NCBI RefSeq assembly: GCF_015207425.1
Contig: NZ_JADEWZ010000008.1
Span: forward strand, 1-64,000
Direction: 5' to 3'
Length of the DNA stretch: 64,000 nt
Source of the DNA: Lusitaniella coriacea LEGE 07157
GTDB taxonomy: Bacteria; Cyanobacteriota; Cyanobacteriia; Cyanobacteriales; Spirulinaceae
The translations under genes were made by a program, and so were the position numbers. This document shows positions 35,869 to 43,576 of this stretch, in pieces. Position 1 is the stretch's first letter, and each line of letters begins with the position of its first letter. The notes under the pieces are model-generated. The model saw only the letters and a program-made list of their open reading frames with translations, ran no database searches and was not told where the DNA came from.

Positions 35869-37230
35869 TCAACCCAAATATTGAGAGAAAATGTAGTAGT
35901 CATCTAGATCGGATTGGGAGTTTGCGTGCTGTCCTTCAGCAGATTCATTGGGGTTTGAAAGTAGCCTGTGCGGTTTTTTCGAGATTTCTATTAAAGAATA
36001 TTTCACGTCGCGATCCCCATAGATGGCAAAAACGATTTTAAAAATTTCAAAAAAGTTGACCACCCACTGACATTCCTCTTCAGGGAAATTCATGTAGTAC
36101 CGAATCAGTTCTGCGATGCGCTGTTCGAGGTGCAAGCGCGATTGGGGACAAATTAATAGCAGTTTGAGCAAGAGCATGACCAATGTGAGAGAATTGCCCT
36201 GAATGGCGGCGTAGAGAAAGAGTTCTGAAGGAGCTTGACCGTTTTCTGTGGTGAGGAAATCAAAGACTCGATTGCAGGTTCTCAGCAGGAGTGCATCATC
36301 AATTTTCTCCTCGTCGCGATCGCGGTACAACGTCTCTAAAAATTTTGCTAATTTTTCTGGGATTTGTTCTAAAGGAGAAACATTGGAAAGATTGTTAGAA
36401 CACAGCAGGTAGCGTTGCAGGGCGATTTTGAAATCTTGATAGCTCAGGTTTTGCGTTTGTCCTAAGAAAAGATGGGCTAAATGGGTGTAGCTCAAACAAC
36501 CTTTTTTTAAGACAATCATTTTAATCAGGCGAAGAACGCCATCTCCCAAAGCGGTTGGGTTATCCAAATTTTTATTTTTATAAAGATTGAGTTGAGAGCG
36601 CGTGGCGTACAGAGCGAGGTCAACTTTGAATTGCTGTTTCAACCGTTGAGCTAAAATTTTTGCGGCTTCTCGCTGCTCTTTGGGATTTTGCGTGCTGGCA
36701 TATTGAGCGGTCAACAAATAGGAAGTATAGCGCTGACTCCAGTGAGTCTCTGTTTTTTGAGTCGAGGTATTTTTGGGATCTGGTTTTTCGTGTTTCTCGA
36801 TGAAAAGGAGAAGGTCTTGATAATCTTGGCTTTCTTGAAATCGTTTTAACCACGATCTCAAACGATTGACCAGATGAGAAGCGGTTTTTCTCTGGCGACT
36901 GACTCCGGAAAAGCCGGAAATCAAGAGAGTAATATATTCGTATTGCCGTTTGGTTTCCCAGTTATTAATTAAGATATAACAGCAACGCTTTAAGGTAGCA
37001 AAAAAGTCTTGAGGGCGATTCGCCATCAAAAGGTGAGAAAGTTCTTGCATCGCGTCAATATTTCCGGGATGCGTGCTGTACTCGAAAAACAAATTGTTGA
37101 ATTCCTGTAGAGTCGTTTCAGGATTGTTTTGATTGACTTGTTCGAGTAAAAATTGGTAGATGATTTTTTGAGCTTGCTCGATATCAATAGAGGCACGATT
37201 GGAAAAAGAGGAATCAAAGGGGTTGGACAT
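35869..37230 (-). CDS. conserved hypothetical protein (453 aa)
   Basis: From ATG 37230 (MSNPFDSSFSNRASIDIEQA); the longer frame to 37485 overlaps a small upstream frame and is rejected. It is predicted all-helical, rich in Q, L and R, with no membrane segment and no motif I can place. Helical segments such as FLLEQVNQNNPETTLQEFNNLF suggest an adaptor-type alpha-solenoid. The gene lies between pyrF-pyrE and the permease. Function unknown. Confidence 0.75.
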   Translation of the reverse strand: MSNPFDSSFSNRASIDIEQAQKIIYQFLLEQVNQNNPETTLQEFNNLFFEYSTHPGNIDAMQELSHLLMANRPQDFFATLKRCCYILINNWETKRQYEYITLLISGFSGVSRQRKTASHLVNRLRSWLKRFQESQDYQDLLLFIEKHEKPDPKNTSTQKTETHWSQRYTSYLLTAQYASTQNPKEQREAAKILAQRLKQQFKVDLALYATRSQLNLYKNKNLDNPTALGDGVLRLIKMIVLKKGCLSYTHLAHLFLGQTQNLSYQDFKIALQRYLLCSNNLSNVSPLEQIPEKLAKFLETLYRDRDEEKIDDALLLRTCNRVFDFLTTENGQAPSELFLYAAIQGNSLTLVMLLLKLLLICPQSRLHLEQRIAELIRYYMNFPEEECQWVVNFFEIFKIVFAIYGDRDVKYSLIEISKKPHRLLSNPNESAEGQHANSQSDLDDYYIFSQYLG

Positions 37231-37426
37231 TGCTTGGAGAACTGTATTGTTCGTAAACGTCCTTGATGAATTGTTGGCAAGGGAGAAATCCTGGAAAACC
37301 TGTACTGGCTTCCCACCTATACCGCGCTTCTGCAATCTTGTGATGCCATTTGCACAATTCACCATTTTCTTGACCTGACGTATTGGGGGACGGGAGTAAA
37401 GGGGATTTCGCGCGATCGCGCGACAC
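37214..37426 (-). CDS. possible small protein upstream of the 453-aa gene
   Basis: 70 aa from GTG 37426. The C-terminal 45 residues look protein-like (CKWHHKIAEARYRWEASTG, then FPGFLPCQQFIKDVYEQY). The stop overlaps the next gene's start by 17 bp, a pattern of coupled genes. The N-terminal part runs through a HIP1 site and is poor. Not certain to be translated. Confidence 0.4.
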   Translation of the reverse strand: MSRDRAKSPLLPSPNTSGQENGELCKWHHKIAEARYRWEASTGFPGFLPCQQFIKDVYEQYSSPSNVQPL

Positions 37427-37491
37427 CGATCCATTCGCTCTACCTTTCTATATATCTGGGGGAGCGTTGGGTATGCAGTTTCCAAAAATTT

Positions 37492-38943
37492 TCAACCTTC
37501 GGAGTGACGCAGCACCTCATATTGTTTATCGTCAATGCGTCCGGCTTCGTAGAGGGTTTGCGTAATGTCACCCAGGGTCAAAACAGAATGCGCTCGATAG
37601 CCAAACTCACTTAATTTATCTTTAACGCCTTGTTCGTGGTCGAGAAAGACGACAATATCTTTAACCTTTAAACCGCAAGATTTGAGCTTTTCCGACCCTT
37701 CCATAACGCTTTTTCCGGTGATCAGAATGTCATCGACAACGACAACGGTTTCCCCAGATTGAAAATTCCCTTCAACGGTGCGTCGCGTTCCGTGGGCTTT
37801 GACTTCCTTGCGCGGGAAAATCATGGGGTGGTTGAGGCGCAGGGAGAGTCCTGTGGCAGTGGGGAGAGAACCGTAGGGAATGCCAGCAATACGGTCGAAG
37901 GTCAAGTCTTGAAGAATTTGAGCGTAGGCGGTGAGAACTCGATGGAAAATTTGGGGTTTTGAGATGATTTTTCGCAGATCGATGTAGTAGGAAAAGGCTG
38001 TGCCGGAAGCTTGAACGTAGTCGCCAAAAAGGATGCAGCCGATGTCGTAGAGTTGCAGGATCAGGTCTTGGTGGGGGTGTTGGGTCAATAGGCAAACATC
38101 GGGCATCCACAAGTCGCAACTTAGGGAGGTTTGTTGGCGTTCGTTGCGAATTTGATTGACGGTTTGATTGAGGGTCTGAATTTGGGTGGGGAGTTGTTCG
38201 CTTCCGAGTAAGTCTTGGGGAATGGGGACGAGTAAACCGCTTCCCTCGTCGTTTAACCCAGCTTGAAGGATGTTTTTGAAGTTTGTGCCTTCTGTCCAAA
38301 TACTCCGGGCTAAAATCGTCCGTTCCGGCGCGATCGCGCGAATTTCCTCAAACATCTCCGGTTGGGTGCTTCCCACCTCCAGGGCAAGCTGTTCTGGGGT
38401 TCCCCAGGTTTTGGCTTCCTTAACCACGTGGAGGTATAAGGGGAGATCGGCGTTGGGGTAGTGCTGAATGCTTCTGGCGGTGGGGTTGGAGGTACAGCAG
38501 AGGATAAAAACCGCAGCATTGGGATCGACAAGAAAGGGAGCAACGAGGTCTTGTCCGGCGTAGGGATTGAGGGTCACCGCATCCACTTTCCAGGTTTTGA
38601 AGGCGGTGCGAGCAAAAAAGCTGTTGGTGTTGAGATCGCTGTGCTTGGCATCTAAAATAACGGGAATGTGCGGCGGAATGAAGGTGAGAACTTGAGTGAG
38701 GAGTTCTAATCCTTCCGCACCTAAAGATTGGTAAAAGCCGAGGGTGGGTTTGTAGGCGCACACGAGATCGGCAGTTTGCAGGACAATCCCTTGCAACCAA
38801 TCTCCCAAGTCTTCGACAAGATGCCCGATCTCCCCAAAATCCCGATAGGATTGGGGCATCATTTCGGGGTTGGGGTCGAGTCCAAGGACGAGTAAGCTGT
38901 TGTTGCGCGCGATCGCGCCATTGAGTTTATCAAAGAAGTTCAT
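37492..38943 (-). CDS. pyrF-pyrE: fused orotidine-5'-phosphate decarboxylase / orotate phosphoribosyltransferase
   Basis: 483 aa. The N-terminal OMP decarboxylase of the type 2 PyrF family (about 1-275) has the catalytic DAKHSD at 98-103. The C-terminal OPRT (about 290-480) has the PRPP motif at 399-411 (VVVVDDILITGKS). It catalyses the last two steps to UMP. In the usual pathway OPRT acts first, so the domain order is reversed relative to reaction order, as known for cyanobacterial fusions. ATG 38943. Confidence 0.94.
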   Translation of the reverse strand: MNFFDKLNGAIARNNSLLVLGLDPNPEMMPQSYRDFGEIGHLVEDLGDWLQGIVLQTADLVCAYKPTLGFYQSLGAEGLELLTQVLTFIPPHIPVILDAKHSDLNTNSFFARTAFKTWKVDAVTLNPYAGQDLVAPFLVDPNAAVFILCCTSNPTARSIQHYPNADLPLYLHVVKEAKTWGTPEQLALEVGSTQPEMFEEIRAIAPERTILARSIWTEGTNFKNILQAGLNDEGSGLLVPIPQDLLGSEQLPTQIQTLNQTVNQIRNERQQTSLSCDLWMPDVCLLTQHPHQDLILQLYDIGCILFGDYVQASGTAFSYYIDLRKIISKPQIFHRVLTAYAQILQDLTFDRIAGIPYGSLPTATGLSLRLNHPMIFPRKEVKAHGTRRTVEGNFQSGETVVVVDDILITGKSVMEGSEKLKSCGLKVKDIVVFLDHEQGVKDKLSEFGYRAHSVLTLGDITQTLYEAGRIDDKQYEVLRHSEG

Positions 38944-38950
38944 GGGGTTT

Positions 38951-38993
38951 TATAGCAAAAGGCAGGGGGCAGAGGGCAGAGGGCAGAGGGCAG
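38951..38993. repeat. short tandem repeat GGGCAGA (octamer-like)
   Basis: GGGCAGA units, three nearly perfect, just upstream of pyrF-pyrE. This is the kind of short tandem repeat common in filamentous cyanobacteria. The gap also carries a partial family C end at 39036-39062. Confidence 0.7.
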
Positions 38994-39103
38994 GAGGGAA
39001 AGGCTTGACGGGTCAAGGTTTGGTGCGTTGGCTGTTGTCCTAACTGTTCTGGCGACTGTTTCAGCACGATTGAAGAAGGGCAAAACGGGCAGAAATCGTT
39101 GCT

Positions 39104-40300
39104 TCAACCCTCGCAAGGTAAGGAGATTTCACGCTTGCTAAAAGGTAAATCTTGATTGATCGCATCGATTTCTTGCTGTTCCATTTCATTGATTTCGGCA
39201 ATGTAGGACTGCAAAATTTGGTTCATGCGAGGATCGTAAAAGCGGTGCAAGCTGTAGTTTGGCGTTGCGGGGAATCCTCGTCGCTTTTTGTGTCGTCCTC
39301 CCGCGCCGGGATCGAATTGTTGCACATTTTGCGCGATCGCCCATTCAATGGGTTTGTAGTAACAGGCTTCAAAATGGAGGCAGTCGTAATCCTCCAAACA
39401 CCCCCAATATCGCCCGTAGAGGTTATCTCCTTTGCGAATGCAAAAAGAGAGTCCCACGGGGTCGTTTTCTTTCTCGTCAGGATAAGCCGCAGCAAGAAGC
39501 ACGCGATCGCGGTAGTGGGGATAAAGCTGCTCGAAAAAGCGCCGCGTCAAGTATTTACTCCCCCAATAAAACTGGTCGCAGGTACTGCTATAAAAGCGAT
39601 AGATCGTTGGGAACAGCGTCGGGGGAATCTCCTCCCCACTCAGGGTTTTGAGATAAAGCCCCGCCTTCGACACCGCTTTGCGTTCCCGTTTAATATTCCG
39701 CCGTTGATTGGAATTAAAGATTTTCAAATAATCCTCAAAGCCATTGAATCCTTGATTTGTCCAAATATAACTGTGATGCAGCCACGCACTATAACCGTAC
39801 TCTTCTACCATTGAGCGCCATTGGGGATCCACAAACAGAAAGTGACACCCTCCCAAACGATTGCGCTGACAAAAGCGATCGATCTCTGCAAGCATCATTG
39901 CGGTAATCTCGGCTTCGTCCTCATTTGGCGCAATCAAAAAGCGATAGCCCTCGGCGGGAGTAAAAGGAGTCATACCCAGGAGCTTGGGATAATAGCAGAC
40001 TCCCAAACGGTGGGCTAAATCCGCCCATTGATGGTCGAAGACAAACTCGCCATAGCTGTGGGTTTTAATGTATAAAGGAGCCATTGCGATCAATTGCCGC
40101 GATCGCCACAGGGTCAAATGGCACGGTTGCCAGCCGGTTTTTGGGGTCGCACTGCCCGATGTTTCGAGATTATTAAGCCATTCCCACTCTAAAAACGGAG
40201 TTTTTAGGGGTTGAGCGAGAGCATCCCATTCATTTTGGGGAATATCGGCAAGCCTTTGCATCCACTGAATTGAATAAGACGATTTAAGTTTTTCAACCAT
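39104..40300 (-). CDS. COG3146/DUF482 GNAT-like protein (peptidogalycan biosynthesis family)
   Basis: 398 aa from ATG 40300 (MVEKLKSSYS); TTG 40360 is an in-frame alternative. Family features: TPFLEWEWLNNLETSG, GCHFLFVDPQWR, GRYWGCLEDYDCLHFE and FDPGAGGRHKKRRGF. Members are predicted acyltransferases of the FemAB/GNAT group; the substrate is unknown. Preceded by ~430 bp without a gene up to the histidine kinase start. Confidence 0.88.
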   Translation of the reverse strand: MVEKLKSSYSIQWMQRLADIPQNEWDALAQPLKTPFLEWEWLNNLETSGSATPKTGWQPCHLTLWRSRQLIAMAPLYIKTHSYGEFVFDHQWADLAHRLGVCYYPKLLGMTPFTPAEGYRFLIAPNEDEAEITAMMLAEIDRFCQRNRLGGCHFLFVDPQWRSMVEEYGYSAWLHHSYIWTNQGFNGFEDYLKIFNSNQRRNIKRERKAVSKAGLYLKTLSGEEIPPTLFPTIYRFYSSTCDQFYWGSKYLTRRFFEQLYPHYRDRVLLAAAYPDEKENDPVGLSFCIRKGDNLYGRYWGCLEDYDCLHFEACYYKPIEWAIAQNVQQFDPGAGGRHKKRRGFPATPNYSLHRFYDPRMNQILQSYIAEINEMEQQEIDAINQDLPFSKREISLPCEG

Positions 40301-40360
40301 ATTCTGGGGTAGAGGGAGATCGAACCAATCTAAAACTAGGGTAATGCAATCTTCCTTCAA

Positions 40361-40730
40361 GAAATCTTTGAAAAAAGTTTACACAAACTTGACAGAAGCG
40401 CGTCTATTGCTTAAACCGAACTCAGAAAATGATTGGAAGCGGGGGAAATCCCTGAGTTTGAATTGGCTGTATCCGTCCCTTTGAAAAGAGTTCCCACGTA
40501 GCTTTTTTTATTCCTCCTCCAGATTAATGCGAGATATTGCGGTACTCCTTGAGGTTCAGCCACTCAGTTGAGCTAGATTTGACTAAGATAGCTATGGACG
40601 GACTCAAAGTTAGGGTTAATGTTATGGCAGTATTCAATCATTCGTGAAAATTTTGTTGTTTCCGATTCCTGTTGTTCGCCCATTTTGTTTGTAATTCCAA
40701 TAGGATTGCCCTATAAGTCCAACAATTTCT
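40361..40730. other. intergenic, no gene seen
   Basis: Between divergent genes. It is AT-rich with a possible TTGACT/TAAGATAGCTAT box near 40576-40595; otherwise nothing recognised. Confidence 0.4.
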
Positions 40731-42695
40731 ATGGCTAAGTCCGGTCAAACCTCTTTTCGTCGTATTTTACTCACGCGCTTGTTGCTCCTGAGCGTTCCGG
40801 TGTTATTACTGGGGATGTGCGTGACCTTTAGTGTCACCTATCGCAAAGCGCGTTCTGCGCTGCTGGAAACAGCGCGACAAAACCTGACGGAAAGTGCTGT
40901 CCGCAAAGGCGAAAGTATTGGTCAGTTGATTGCAGCGCTGAAAATGAATCTTTTGAGTGCCAGTCAAAGTTCTGTGCTGGCGCGAGGGGATTTGGCAGAG
41001 GATCGCGCTTTTGTGGAAAATTTGGCACAACGACTTCCCACAGACATTCAGTGCGTCCAACTGATTGATTGGCAAACCCAAGACGCGATCGCGAGTACCT
41101 GCGATGACGAACCCCTAGGGGATTTTAGCCAGATGGATTGGTCCGATCGCGACCTAAACCCCCTAGGAAAAAGATCGCCGATTTTCCTAGAAGCGGTGGT
41201 TCCGGACAAAGGATTGGAATCTACGCGACACAGCCAGAGTTTGCAGCCTGGAATCAATCTTTTGCGATTGCTACTCGGTACGCCCGTGTACGATGCAGAG
41301 GGGAATATACGCTATATCCTGGCGATTCAATCGCTGCTGGTACAAAAAGAAGACCTTCGACCGCGATCGCTCACGGGATATTCAGTGATTTTAGACCCCC
41401 AGGGAACAATCCTGATGCACCCCGACCTCACACGAGTGGGTCGTAATATTCTCAAAGAACAAGATCCAGAGCGATTGCAAAGCATATTGAGGAACGCGAT
41501 CGCGGGTCGTCAAGATTTTCTGCACTTGGTCGAAGACGGTCTCGAACTCCTCGCCGGATATACCGCCATTCCCAGTCCTGTAAGCGAAGAACAAGATCTA
41601 AAATGGGTTGTACTTGCCGTCACCCCCCTCGACGCGGCTTTATCGGGATTATTTGAAATTCAAAAAACGCTGCTGACGCTGCTGTTGCTGTTGACCCTCG
41701 CTTTAATTAGCGCAAGCGTTTTGGCAACCTTGTATATTTCCCGCGAGTTAGCCCTTCCCTTGGAAAAACTGCGCGATTATGCCCTTAATAACGATCGCTC
41801 CCATTCTCCAGAGAAGATTCCACGCAATTTCAAAATTCGAGAATTCAATCAACTCGCGATCGCGCTTAAGGGAATGCTCGAACGCCTCAAAACCTGGGCG
41901 CAAGAAGTCGAATCCGCTTGGGAAGAAGCCCAAAATGCCAACCAGCTCAAAAGCGAATTTCTCACAACCATCTCCCACGAACTGAGAACCCCCTTAAATG
42001 GGATTATTGGTTCGGTTTCTTTGGTCAAAGATGGATTCTGCGACGATCGCGAAGAAGAAGTGGAATTCTTGGAACAAGCGAATAGCGCTGCCGTTCACTT
42101 ACTTGGCATTATTGACGATATCCTCGATCTCTCCAAAATCGAAGCGGGTCACCTCAGTATTACCCACGCACAAACCGACTTGGGCAAAATTCTCAACGAA
42201 GCGATCGCGCTGCAAACTGCACCCATTCGGGAAAAAGGCTTAGAACTCATTCAATCAGAGCGCGATCGCGAATATATCGTTTATGCGGACCCCGATAAAT
42301 TAAAACAAGTCTTTATCAACCTCATTGATAACGCCGTCAAGTTCACCAAAACCGGCAGTATTACTATCGATGTCAGTGCAAACCTCTCCGAATCAGAAGA
42401 AGTGCCAACCCAAGAACCTTCAGACGCACCTATAACAGATAGCGAACATCAGGTGGTTGTCAAAATTATCGATACGGGAATTGGCATAGAACCGGAGCAA
42501 TTGGAAAAAGTCTTCCTTCCCTTCGTTATGGTTGACGGTTCCACCACCCGCGAAGCTGGCGGCGCGGGGTTGGGATTAGCTATCTCGCGACACCTCGTCG
42601 AACTGATGAGCGGCAAAATTCAACTCTTCAGTCCGGGGAAAGATGAAGGAACAACAGTCGCGATCGAACTGCCGTTATTGAAAGTTGCTGAGTGA
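40731..42695 (+). CDS. sensor histidine kinase with extracytoplasmic Cache-like domain
   Basis: 654 aa. First membrane helix about 12-33; extracytoplasmic domain about 35-305 with a Cache-like part (YSVILDPQGTILMHPD, LLAGYTAIPSP); second helix about 310-338. A HAMP-like linker follows (LALPLEKLRDYA). HisKA has phospho-acceptor His416 in TISHELRTPLNGIIGSV. HATPase_c has N, G1 and G2 boxes (FINLIDNAVKFT, IDTGIGIEPEQ, GAGLGLAISR). No response regulator is adjacent. ATG 40731. Confidence 0.93.
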   Translation: MAKSGQTSFRRILLTRLLLLSVPVLLLGMCVTFSVTYRKARSALLETARQNLTESAVRKGESIGQLIAALKMNLLSASQSSVLARGDLAEDRAFVENLAQRLPTDIQCVQLIDWQTQDAIASTCDDEPLGDFSQMDWSDRDLNPLGKRSPIFLEAVVPDKGLESTRHSQSLQPGINLLRLLLGTPVYDAEGNIRYILAIQSLLVQKEDLRPRSLTGYSVILDPQGTILMHPDLTRVGRNILKEQDPERLQSILRNAIAGRQDFLHLVEDGLELLAGYTAIPSPVSEEQDLKWVVLAVTPLDAALSGLFEIQKTLLTLLLLLTLALISASVLATLYISRELALPLEKLRDYALNNDRSHSPEKIPRNFKIREFNQLAIALKGMLERLKTWAQEVESAWEEAQNANQLKSEFLTTISHELRTPLNGIIGSVSLVKDGFCDDREEEVEFLEQANSAAVHLLGIIDDILDLSKIEAGHLSITHAQTDLGKILNEAIALQTAPIREKGLELIQSERDREYIVYADPDKLKQVFINLIDNAVKFTKTGSITIDVSANLSESEEVPTQEPSDAPITDSEHQVVVKIIDTGIGIEPEQLEKVFLPFVMVDGSTTREAGGAGLGLAISRHLVELMSGKIQLFSPGKDEGTTVAIELPLLKVAE

Positions 42696-42768
42696 TAAGC
42701 TAAAACACATTCAAATTGGGTATTAGGCGCTCTGTATCGCGTTCTCATTTTCCTGACTCTAATCCGCC

Positions 42769-42909
42769 ATATCAAATCCTTACTCAATCCAAGCATCAGG
42801 ACGAGCAAGAGCAAACTAGCAAATTGCCCATTATAAAAATTCACCGTGTCTCCCACTCCCTGCGTCACCGTATCAGCCCTTGCTGAGGGCGTTCAACCAG
42901 ATTTCATAT
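42769..42909 (-). repeat. interspersed repeat family A, copy split by a 41-bp insertion
   Basis: The minus-orientation element ATATCAAATCCTT | CAAATTGCCCATTATAAAAATTCACCGTG...AACCAGATTTCATATC is interrupted at 42782. The insert (42782-42822) matches 48260-48300 at 39 of 41 positions; that region codes for the peroxiredoxin signal peptide. The right end supplies the stop codon of the HTH gene. Confidence 0.7.
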
Positions 42910-43147
42910 CAATGGGCCCAAAATTATCGGGAACTTCGTCTAGCGATTGAATTTCTAGCACTTGCATTATCGCTTTCCACTGCCGGGGGGTTGGCTTCGC
43001 TTCTGTTTCTCCCAATACCCAACGTTGATAAGTCCTCAAGGGAATACCGCATCGTACTGCAAATTCTGCCTGAGAAAGTTTGGTGCGCTGGAGTCTGAGT
43101 GTTTCTATGGGTGACGCACTCTCTTGAGGTCTTCTATCTTTTTTCAT
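42893..43147 (-). CDS. small XRE-like helix-turn-helix protein
   Basis: 84 aa from ATG 43147 (MKKDRRPQESASPIE). HTH core: LSQAEFAVRCGIPLRTYQRW, then EAKPTPRQWKAIMQVL. It resembles small cyanobacterial HTH proteins. The last residues (PIDMKSG) and the stop are encoded by the end of repeat family A, so the original C-terminus may have been replaced. Two GTCAT-x-(A/T)TGAC palindromes upstream suggest autoregulation. Confidence 0.8.
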   Translation of the reverse strand: MKKDRRPQESASPIETLRLQRTKLSQAEFAVRCGIPLRTYQRWVLGETEAKPTPRQWKAIMQVLEIQSLDEVPDNFGPIDMKSG

Positions 43148-43159
43148 GAAAAACGGCGC

Positions 43160-43197
43160 GTCATATTGACATAAGATAATTGGCACGTCATAATGAC
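43160..43197. promoter_or_regulatory. pair of palindromic operator-like sites upstream of the HTH gene
   Basis: GTCATATTGAC (43160-43170) and the perfect palindrome GTCATAATGAC (43187-43197). Their centres are 27 bp apart, starting 13 bp before the HTH start codon. They are candidate binding sites for the HTH protein. Confidence 0.6.
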
Positions 43198-43298
43198 ACA
43201 AAACAATAAGAGATGAGTAGGCAAACTCCTAGAAGAGAACTAAGAGTTAACCTGCCCTTCTTTCTAGTGTCTCATTTTGCTCGCAATTCATAACAACG

Positions 43299-43514
43299 AT
43301 GAAGTACAAACAAGCACTCTTTCCTTGGGTCATTTATCGCCTCTTACCCAATTTGCAACGACTTACTGTTGCTCGATTTCGCCACCGCAACGATGCCGAA
43401 GAACACATGAAGATTATTCAAAGATTGCTACCACAAGCATCCTTTACAATTGCATTTGAAGTGAGTCAGCCGTATCCCCGCGTACAGCCCACAATATTGA
43501 CTATTTTGGAATAG
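43299..43514 (+). CDS. small conserved-looking hypothetical protein (71 aa)
   Basis: Basic, with FRHRNDAEEHMKIIQRLLPQ followed by a short beta strand (SFTIAFEV). This looks like a compact folded domain, similar in style to small cyanobacterial proteins that sit beside HTH genes. It is divergent from the HTH gene, sharing its palindrome-bearing upstream region. Function unknown. Confidence 0.55.
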   Translation: MKYKQALFPWVIYRLLPNLQRLTVARFRHRNDAEEHMKIIQRLLPQASFTIAFEVSQPYPRVQPTILTILE

Positions 43515-43576
43515 AACTTGAGCAATTACTCGTTTTCCGCGATCGCTATTTCATAGTTTATCGCGCTTGCACGGAT

